From positions 1-10,455 of the forward strand of contig JAZNOQ010000009.1 of NCBI GenBank assembly GCA_045589215.1: a stretch of DNA of 10,455 nt, in the 5' to 3' direction. The notes beneath the pieces are model-generated. The model was not told the origin of the DNA. It ran no database searches and saw only the letters and a program-made list of their open reading frames with translations. The DNA is from JAZNOQ01 sp045589215 (GTDB lineage Bacteria > Bacillota > Clostridia > Oscillospirales > CAG-272). Both the position numbers and the translations under genes were made by a program. Below are positions 6,732 to 10,455 of this stretch, piece by piece; the first letter of the stretch is position 1, and each line of letters begins with the position of its first letter.

Positions 6732-6773
6732 AAAAAAAGCACGGGAGAGAAACCGAGATCGGTCTCTCTCCCG
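6732..6773 (-). terminator. Intrinsic terminator between the ThyX-like gene and pgeF
   Basis: On the minus strand CGGGAGAGA (6773-6765) pairs perfectly with TCTCTCCCG (6750-6742). An inner ACCGA/TCGGT helix leaves a two-base loop. TGC and then seven T residues (6738-6732) follow. The stem begins 12 nt after the stop codon of the upstream gene and the T-run ends 18 nt before the preferred pgeF start. Confidence 0.8.
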
Positions 6774-6784
6774 AAAAATCCAAA

Positions 6785-7420
6785 TCATCCCTCGTCGGCT
6801 TCCTTCACAAGGATCAGATCCTGTGCATACGGAAGCGTGCGGATCCAATCGCAAAGCGTATGCCACTCGGGCAGCTTATGTCCCTTACGCGCATAGTATA
6901 TGCCGATCAGATTTTCATAGTTCATCGTCACGGTACGCATCTGATTGTAAGAGGACGGCAGCATCTGGATCATATGATGCCACGGCGCACGGTCACCCGT
7001 GTCCGCGAGGTACTTCTGCCGTTCCGATTCGAGATACGCGATGATGGAGTCCAGCATCCGCAGTCCGTCCTCGTCGAGACGGTCACAGGAGAAGTCCTCT
7101 CGGTCAAACGCCTTCGCGTGGATCTTATGCATTGTAGAGGTGGAATTTGCAACCGTCCCTACCTTGTAGGTGTCAAATTCCTTCCACCAATAAAGCGGCG
7201 CGGTGATATCCACCGAAACAAAGACCTGACGGAGATATTTACGGTGGTCGCTTCCCGCCTTGGCGAGACGCTTCGCGAGTGACAGATCGTTCGGACCGAG
7301 AACGAAGTTACCGTTCTCGTCATACGAGCTGTCCATTTTCGCCCAACTGTTCAGAGGATTTCTCGCACCGCGAATGGCGTTTTCGAAATTCATCACCGCG
7401 GTTCTTTCGGTTTTCAGCAT
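6785..7420 (-). CDS. Unrecognised protein resembling a degenerate ThyX (flavin-dependent thymidylate synthase)
   Basis: I cannot assign a function to this 211-residue soluble protein with confidence. Residues 67-99 (FVSVDITAPLYWW, then KEFDTYKVGTVANSTSTMHK) recall the ThyX region that leads from a hydrophobic strand into RHRxxSxNExSxRY. Here, however, the RHR is replaced by TYK, and only an N-x-x-S pattern is kept near 92-95. Residues 144-187 (LPSSYNQMRTVTMNYENLIG, then ARKGHKLPEWHTLCDWI) are also laid out like the ThyX C-terminal half, with its Asn, Arg and acidic-helix pattern. If related, it probably does not bind FAD and dUMP in the usual way. Near-identical-looking proteins seem familiar from phages and gut Clostridia, but this is memory. 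GGGGGAAGG lies very close to the ATG. It is 12 nt behind the Dabb gene, so co-transcribed, and is followed by a terminator. Confidence 0.75.
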   Translation of the reverse strand: MLKTERTAVMNFENAIRGARNPLNSWAKMDSSYDENGNFVLGPNDLSLAKRLAKAGSDHRKYLRQVFVSVDITAPLYWWKEFDTYKVGTVANSTSTMHKIHAKAFDREDFSCDRLDEDGLRMLDSIIAYLESERQKYLADTGDRAPWHHMIQMLPSSYNQMRTVTMNYENLIGIYYARKGHKLPEWHTLCDWIRTLPYAQDLILVKEADEG

Positions 7421-7432
7421 ATACCTTCCCCC

Positions 7433-7732
7433 TTATGCTTCGTCTAGCTCGCAGTCGAGCACAACTCGGCTTTCGATCACCGAGCGGACAAATCCGCTGA
7501 CCTTCAGATGCTCGGGATGTACGGCATAGGTCTTCATATCCTCGACCGAGTCGAATTCGGTCAGAAGCATCATATCATACGACATATCGGTGCCTGAAAT
7601 ATCGAAACCGATCTCCATACGGCGAAGCTCCTTGATCACGGACTTCAGTGCATAGAGGATCTCCCTCGCGTGCTCCATATTCGCTTTCTTGTTTTCTTCC
7701 TTGAATTTCCACATGACAACGTGTCTGATCAT
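7433..7732 (-). CDS. Dabb (stress-responsive A/B barrel) domain protein
   Basis: Dabb domains are small ferredoxin-like dimeric barrels. Some are stress-linked in plants; some bacterial ones are enzymes or of unknown role. This 99-residue protein is one whole domain: it begins MIRHVVMWKFKEE, the standard Dabb opening, and has helix 32-43-like KSVIKELRRMEIG. It then has DMMLLTEFDSVEDMKTYAVHPEH, split here as DMMLLTEF and DSVEDMKTYAVHPEH, matching the family Y-x-x-H-P-x-H element near residue 75. I choose the ATG at 7732, with AAGGA 10 nt upstream; a TTG at 7738 would add two residues. It is the first gene after the promoter at 7787-7816, and 12 nt separate it from the ThyX-like gene. The function in this organism is unknown. 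Confidence 0.9.
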   Translation of the reverse strand: MIRHVVMWKFKEENKKANMEHAREILYALKSVIKELRRMEIGFDISGTDMSYDMMLLTEFDSVEDMKTYAVHPEHLKVSGFVRSVIESRVVLDCELDEA

Positions 7733-7786
7733 AGCCAACTCATCCTTTCGTTTTTAAGGGTTCTCCCTTCGGTATTCGTCTGTTTT

Positions 7787-7816
7787 ATTGTACCATACCA
7801 CTCTGTGCTTTGTCAA
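7787..7816 (-). promoter_or_regulatory. Sigma-A promoter of the Dabb/ThyX-like operon
   Basis: The minus strand has TTGACA (7816-7811), an 18-nt spacer and TACAAT (7792-7787). A small hairpin, AAGGG-AGAA-CCCTT (7768-7755), lies in the leader ahead of the SD. Confidence 0.85.
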
Positions 7817-7870
7817 GGATACGCAGAAGAAAAAATCACAAAAAAATTACATTAAAATTCAAAAACCCCC

Positions 7871-7899
7871 TTGACAAATAAAAGATACCGTGTTATAAT
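7871..7899 (+). promoter_or_regulatory. Sigma-A promoter of ylxM-ffh
   Basis: TTGACA (7871-7876) and TATAAT (7894-7899) are perfect and 17 nt apart. The transcript should begin near 7906. It is divergent from the Dabb promoter, with 54 bp between the two -35 boxes; that A-rich gap shows no gene. Confidence 0.93.
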
Positions 7900-7900
7900 C

Positions 7901-7921
7901 TGTAAAGTGATTTGCTTTACA
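7901..7921 (+). promoter_or_regulatory. Dyad over the expected ylxM-ffh transcription start
   Basis: TGTAAAG (7901-7907) and CTTTACA (7915-7921) form a perfect 7-bp inverted repeat with a 7-nt centre, directly after the -10 box. Its position suits a repressor operator; I cannot name a regulator. If transcribed whole it could also fold as RNA, but the first bases probably lie upstream of +1. Confidence 0.45.
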
Positions 7922-7925
7922 CGGC

Positions 7926-7962
7926 GCGGATCGCTTTTTTCGGGAGAAGATCCCGCTTTTTT
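7926..7962 (+). terminator. Attenuator-like hairpin in the ylxM-ffh leader
   Basis: CGGGA (7941-7945) pairs with TCCCG (7951-7955), followed by C and six T residues (7957-7962): a short intrinsic-terminator shape about 50 nt after the promoter and just before ylxM. A competing helix, GCGGATC (7926-7932) with GATC-C-CGC (7949-7956, one bulge), uses the same 3' arm. The two folds exclude each other, as in attenuators. The stem is short, so real termination may be weak. Confidence 0.45.
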
Positions 7963-7967
7963 GTGTA

Positions 7968-8315
7968 ATGGCGGAGGTGATCGTTCTGTTTGAAAAGAAT
8001 CTGAACATCGGATATCTGCTCGACTTCTACGGAGAGATCCTCAGTGAACGAAAGCGCACCGTGCTTGAGTATTACTATAACGACGATCTTTCGCTTGCAG
8101 AGATCGCAGATGAGATCGGCATTTCCCGTCAGGGTGTGCGAGATTCGATCAAGAAGGGCGAAGAGGAGCTTCTCTTCCTCGAAGACAAGCTCGGTCTTGC
8201 CGCACGGTTCCGTAAATACGGAGAATCCGTGTCGCGTATCCGCTTGATTGCCGAAAACGAGCCTCTTTCCCAAGAACTCAAAAACGAGATCATACAGCTT
8301 TCCGAGCTTGTATGA
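7968..8315 (+). CDS. ylxM: YlxM/p13-like DNA-binding protein (SRP operon)
   Basis: YlxM (UPF0122) proteins are small helix-turn-helix proteins encoded next to ffh; in streptococci the homologue takes part in signal recognition particle assembly. The product resembles the family from about residue 7: FEKNLNIGYLLDFYGEIL, then LSLAEIADEIGISRQGVRDSIKK, which is a sigma-70 region 4-like helix-turn-helix at about residues 42-62. A Glu-rich helix and a C-terminal extension follow. The open frame begins with ATG 7968, but that codon has no SD and lies only 5 nt after a T-run. A full GGAGGTGAT at 7973-7981 instead points to CTG 7986, in frame and 8 nt away. That start gives an N-terminus aligned with B. 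subtilis YlxM as I remember it (MLEKTTRMNYLFDFY). It is co-transcribed with ffh, 63 nt downstream. Confidence 0.9.
   Translation: MAEVIVLFEKNLNIGYLLDFYGEILSERKRTVLEYYYNDDLSLAEIADEIGISRQGVRDSIKKGEEELLFLEDKLGLAARFRKYGESVSRIRLIAENEPLSQELKNEIIQLSELV
7973..7981 (+). promoter_or_regulatory. Full-strength SD inside the annotated ylxM frame
   Basis: GGAGGTGAT matches the 16S anti-SD along nine bases. It lies downstream of ATG 7968, so it cannot serve it. The in-frame CTG at 7986 is at the right distance; GTG 7977 lies within the SD itself, and no ATG is near. Confidence 0.6.
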
Positions 8316-8320
8316 CAGAC

Positions 8321-8340
8321 AGAGCCTCACAAAAGGCTCT
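8321..8340 (+). other. Hairpin between ylxM and ffh
   Basis: AGAGCCT (8321-8327) pairs perfectly with AGGCTCT (8334-8340) around a 6-nt loop, 6 nt after the ylxM stop. No T-run follows, so it is not a good terminator. It may set the ratio of ylxM to ffh message by processing or stabilisation. Confidence 0.55.
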
Positions 8341-8378
8341 CCGCAATATTTAAAATTGGCAGAAAGGCAGGAAAACTT

Positions 8379-9719
8379 ATGTTTGAAAGTCTGAGTGACA
8401 AACTGAGTAACGCGTTTAAGCGCTTCCGCAACAAGGGCAAGCTGACCGAAGCGGACATCAAAGCGGGAATGCGTGAGATCAAGCTCGCCCTGCTCGAAGC
8501 GGATGTCAATTTCAAGGTTGTCAAAGAATTTATCAAAACCGTTTCGGAACGCGCGGTGGGCGCAGAGGTAATGGAATCCCTGACCCCCGCAAATCAGGTC
8601 GTCAAGATCGTAAACGAAGAGCTCACCGCTTTGATGGGCGGAAACAACAGCAAGCTCGAGATCGACTCGAAGCCTCCGACCGTTATTATGCTCTGCGGTC
8701 TTCAGGGTGCGGGTAAAACCACGCACTGCGGTAAGCTCGCGGGTATGTATAAAAAGCAAGGCAAGAACCCCCTACTCGTTGCATGTGACGTTTACCGTCC
8801 CGCAGCCATCAAACAGCTCGAGGTCGTCGGTGAAGCACTTGGGATCCCCGTTTTCACCATGGGTGACAAGGAAAACCCCGTAAAAATCGCGAAGGAAGGT
8901 GTTCGGTACGCCGAGGCACGCGGATATGACATGGTCTTCATCGATACCGCAGGCCGACTTCAGATCGACGAAGCACTGATGGAGGAGCTTCAAAACATCA
9001 AAAAAGAGGTAAAGCCCATTGAGATCCTGCTCACGGTCGACGCAATGATCGGTCAGAGCGCGGTCGACGTGGCAAAGACCTTTAACGAGCTTCTTGATAT
9101 CACGGGCGTGATCTTAACAAAGCTCGACGGTGATACCAGAGGCGGCGCCGCGATGTCGATCAAGTTCATCACGGGCAAGCCGATCAAATTCGTTGGTATG
9201 GGCGAAAAGCTCGACACGATCGAGCCCTTCTACCCCGACCGCATGGCATCTCGTATCCTCGGAATGGGCGACGTTCTGACGTTGATCGACCGCGCACAAC
9301 AGGCGTTTGACGAGAAGAAGGCGGCAGAGCTTGAGGAAAAGCTCCGCAAAGAGACCTTTACCCTCGATGATTACCTCGAGCAGTTCGGGCAGATCAAAAA
9401 TATGGGCAGCCTCGATCAGATCGCAGGTATGATCCCCGGTATGAATTCACGCCAGCTGAAGGACGCAAAGATCGACGAAAAAATGATCTCCCATCAGGAG
9501 GCGATCATCCGCTCGATGACACCGCGCGAGCGCGCGAAGCCCGACATTATCACCTCTTCCCGCAAAAAGCGCATTGCGGCGGGCAGCGGTACCTCGGTCG
9601 AAGAGATCAACAAGCTTCTGAAGCAGTACGATCAGATCTGCAAAATGATGAAGCAGTTTGCAAATCCCGCCAAGATGCAAAAGATGATGGCGAGAGGAAA
9701 GTTAAAAATGCCGTTCTGA
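8379..9719 (+). CDS. ffh: Signal recognition particle protein Ffh (SRP54)
   Basis: Ffh is the GTPase subunit of the SRP; with 4.5S/scRNA it binds signal sequences on nascent membrane proteins and docks with FtsY at the membrane. The 446-residue protein has the full domain order: N domain (about 1-88), G domain (about 100-295) and M domain (about 300-446). GTPase motifs are GLQGAGKTT (107-115), DTAGR (189-193), TKLDGD (247-252) and RGGAA (254-258). M-domain marks are GQIKNMGSLDQIAGMIPGM (337-355), the RNA-binding SRKKRIAAGSG (394-404), and a Met-rich end. The residues after the P-loop read HCGKLA where many homologues have TTAKLA, probably a lineage variant. CAGGA lies upstream of the ATG. It is transcribed from the promoter at 7871-7899 and followed by rpsP after 66 nt. 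Length and motifs indicate an intact gene. Confidence 0.98.
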   Translation: MFESLSDKLSNAFKRFRNKGKLTEADIKAGMREIKLALLEADVNFKVVKEFIKTVSERAVGAEVMESLTPANQVVKIVNEELTALMGGNNSKLEIDSKPPTVIMLCGLQGAGKTTHCGKLAGMYKKQGKNPLLVACDVYRPAAIKQLEVVGEALGIPVFTMGDKENPVKIAKEGVRYAEARGYDMVFIDTAGRLQIDEALMEELQNIKKEVKPIEILLTVDAMIGQSAVDVAKTFNELLDITGVILTKLDGDTRGGAAMSIKFITGKPIKFVGMGEKLDTIEPFYPDRMASRILGMGDVLTLIDRAQQAFDEKKAAELEEKLRKETFTLDDYLEQFGQIKNMGSLDQIAGMIPGMNSRQLKDAKIDEKMISHQEAIIRSMTPRERAKPDIITSSRKKRIAAGSGTSVEEINKLLKQYDQICKMMKQFANPAKMQKMMARGKLKMPF

Positions 9720-9748
9720 GACGAAATCATCGTTTTAGCGGATTTTAT

Positions 9749-9771
9749 AAATTATTATTTTCATAATTTTT
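9749..9771 (+). other. A/T-only inverted repeat before the rpsP ribosome binding site
   Basis: AAATTAT (9749-9755) pairs with ATAATTT (9763-9769) around TATTTTC, ending just before the GGAGG of rpsP. The helix is weak and lacks G-C pairs. It could be a poor terminator of ffh or simply A/T-rich spacer. I see no good promoter in 9720-9785. Confidence 0.3.
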
Positions 9772-9785
9772 GGAGGAACACAAAA

Positions 9786-10031
9786 ATGGCAGTTAAAATC
9801 AGACTCAGAAGAATGGGCGCAAAGAAGGCTCCTATCTACCGCGTTGTCGTAGCAGACAGCCGCTTCCCCCGTGACGGTCGCTTCATCGAGGAGATCGGTT
9901 ACTACAACCCCGGCACCACCCCCGCAGAGGTTCAGATCGACGCTGAAAAGGCTCAGAAGTGGATCAAGAACGGTGCACAGCCTACCGAAACCGTTAAGGC
10001 ACTTCTGAAGAAGTCCGGCGCGATCAACTAA
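9786..10031 (+). CDS. rpsP: 30S ribosomal protein S16
   Basis: S16 is a small-subunit protein needed for assembly of the 5' domain of 16S rRNA. The 81-residue product has the normal bacterial length and the familiar opening AVKIRLRRMGAKKAPIYRVV, then ADSRFPRDGRFIEEIGYYNP, which is the conserved core. GGAGG lies 9 nt before the ATG. It follows ffh and precedes khpA by 30 nt, the order seen in Bacillus and many Clostridia. Transcription is probably by read-through from the ylxM-ffh promoter, since no clear separate promoter is visible. Codon choice is more biased toward a few preferred codons than in neighbouring genes, as expected for a highly expressed ribosomal gene. Confidence 0.98.
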   Translation: MAVKIRLRRMGAKKAPIYRVVVADSRFPRDGRFIEEIGYYNPGTTPAEVQIDAEKAQKWIKNGAQPTETVKALLKKSGAIN

Positions 10032-10061
10032 TTCGCGCTTCGGAATTCGGAAGGAGTCAAC

Positions 10062-10298
10062 ATGGTTAATTTAAAGGAAACCCTCACTGATATTGCGAAA
10101 GCAATTGTTGACAGCCCCGATGAAGTACAGGTAACCGAGGTGGAGACCGATCACGAGATCACCTTCACCCTTACGGTTGCGCCCGACGATATGGGTATGG
10201 TTATCGGTCGTCACGGCAAGATCGCCAAAGCGATCCGTACGGTCATCAAGGCTGCCGCATCTTCCTGCAATAAGCGGGTAAATGTAGACATCCGTTGA
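10062..10298 (+). CDS. khpA: KH-domain RNA-binding protein KhpA
   Basis: KhpA is a small single-KH-domain RNA-binding protein that in streptococci pairs with KhpB (EloR/Jag) and affects cell elongation; elsewhere it is linked to small-RNA binding. The 78-residue product has the KH signature VIGRHGKIA with the GRHG loop at residues 49-52, preceded by a beta strand (EITFTLTVAPDD) and followed by the helix AIRTVIKAAA. AAGGAG lies 5 nt before the ATG. It sits directly behind rpsP, the classic location. It is closed off by a strong terminator at 10333-10369, so rimM and trmD, which often follow, are not part of this unit. Confidence 0.96.
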   Translation: MVNLKETLTDIAKAIVDSPDEVQVTEVETDHEITFTLTVAPDDMGMVIGRHGKIAKAIRTVIKAAASSCNKRVNVDIR

Positions 10299-10332
10299 TT
10301 TTCGTATTTCTACTCTGTCTATTTGATAACTG

Positions 10333-10369
10333 AAAAGGGTGTCGTGCAGTCAGCTCGGCACCCTTTTTT
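10333..10369 (+). terminator. Strong intrinsic terminator after khpA
   Basis: GGGTGTCG (10337-10344) pairs with CGGCACCC (10356-10363) along eight positions (one G-U). Flanking AAAA/TTTT extends the stem, and six T residues (10364-10369) follow. It ends the ylxM-ffh-rpsP-khpA unit. Confidence 0.92.
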
Positions 10370-10411
10370 CGGATAGAATCACGCAAAAGATTTTAAGGAT
10401 CGGAGGTTTTT

Positions 10412-10455
10412 ATGGATTCAAAATTCACCGCTCTCCACAGGCGTATCATTTCGCT
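10412..10455 (+). CDS. Start of an unidentified gene, cut by window edge (possibly UvrD-like helicase)
   Basis: An ATG at 10412 with CGGAGG at 10401-10406 opens a frame that runs to the edge: MDSKFTALHRRIIS plus one partial or edge codon. Only about 14 residues are visible. The wording recalls the N-termini of UvrD/PcrA-like helicases in some Clostridia, but this is a weak impression and not evidence of function. I see no promoter between the preceding terminator and this start. Confidence 0.55.
   Translation, partial: MDSKFTALHRRIIS

Noticed and set aside
6185..7282. 365-codon plus-strand open frame opposite pgeF and the ThyX-like gene
   Set aside because: It crosses two real genes and a terminator on the other strand, lacks an SD, and has no recognisable protein features.
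7901..7962. SRP RNA (4.5S/scRNA) gene near ffh
   Set aside because: The leader lacks the conserved SRP RNA helix 8 tetraloop and internal-loop bases, and is too short.
7917..8759. 280-codon minus-strand open frame opposite ylxM and ffh
   Set aside because: It spans two well-supported plus-strand genes and the gap between them; there is no SD, and it is a codon-bias shadow.
9720..9785. Separate rpsP promoter
   Set aside because: A/T-rich stretch with TATAAA and CATAAT words, but no -35 partner at an acceptable distance.
1..10455. Defence system, prophage, insertion sequence or CRISPR array
   Set aside because: No transposase, integrase, nuclease module, terminal inverted repeats or spaced repeats were found; the CPBP protein alone is not evidence for an abortive-infection system.

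Overview
The window looks like a chromosomal segment of a Gram-positive Clostridia-type bacterium (Bacillota), possibly an uncultivated gut lineage of the Oscillospirales/Christensenellales kind. Reasons: strong purine-rich Shine-Dalgarno (SD) sites, textbook sigma-A promoters, a tetrahydrofolate riboswitch on folate genes, a CwlD-like spore-cortex amidase, and the ylxM-ffh-rpsP-khpA order known from Firmicutes. The species cannot be fixed from the sequence. No rRNA, tRNA, CRISPR array, transposase, integrase or phage structural gene was seen.

Left part (1-1320, minus strand): one transcription unit for folate salvage. A consensus promoter (1289-1317) leads into a long 5' leader holding a tetrahydrofolate (THF) riboswitch (1136-1241) and a hairpin that can bury the SD site (1074-1106). 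These are followed by folT (ECF folate-uptake S component) and folC (folylpolyglutamate synthase, cut by the left edge). A promoter facing the other way drives an unnamed small membrane protein (1488-1910), which ends in a bidirectional terminator shared with the next operon.

Middle (1953-5095): a minus-strand operon from promoter 4946-4974 encodes a CPBP intramembrane protease, TadA tRNA adenosine deaminase (TTG start, 4-nt overlap) and a MATE multidrug/cation antiporter. Read divergently from it is the CwlD-like amidase (5096-5905), whose 3' end overlaps the convergent pgeF gene by 28 bp.

Right-middle (5878-7816, minus strand): a promoter at 7787-7816 drives a Dabb-domain small protein, then an unrecognised 211-residue protein that resembles a ThyX flavin-dependent thymidylate synthase lacking its signature residues, then a hairpin terminator, then pgeF (YlmD/laccase-domain purine nucleoside phosphorylase).

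Right part (7871-10455, plus strand): the protein-targeting/translation cluster ylxM-ffh, then rpsP and khpA, closed by a strong intrinsic terminator. The first 44 bases of another gene follow. The ylxM leader carries a dyad at the expected transcription start and a short hairpin plus T-run that looks like an attenuator. The full SD there points to a CTG start for YlxM.

Most of the window is conserved housekeeping DNA, and no defence island or mobile system was found. The points most worth a second look are the ThyX-like protein, the riboswitch with its SD-hiding hairpin, and the ylxM-ffh leader.
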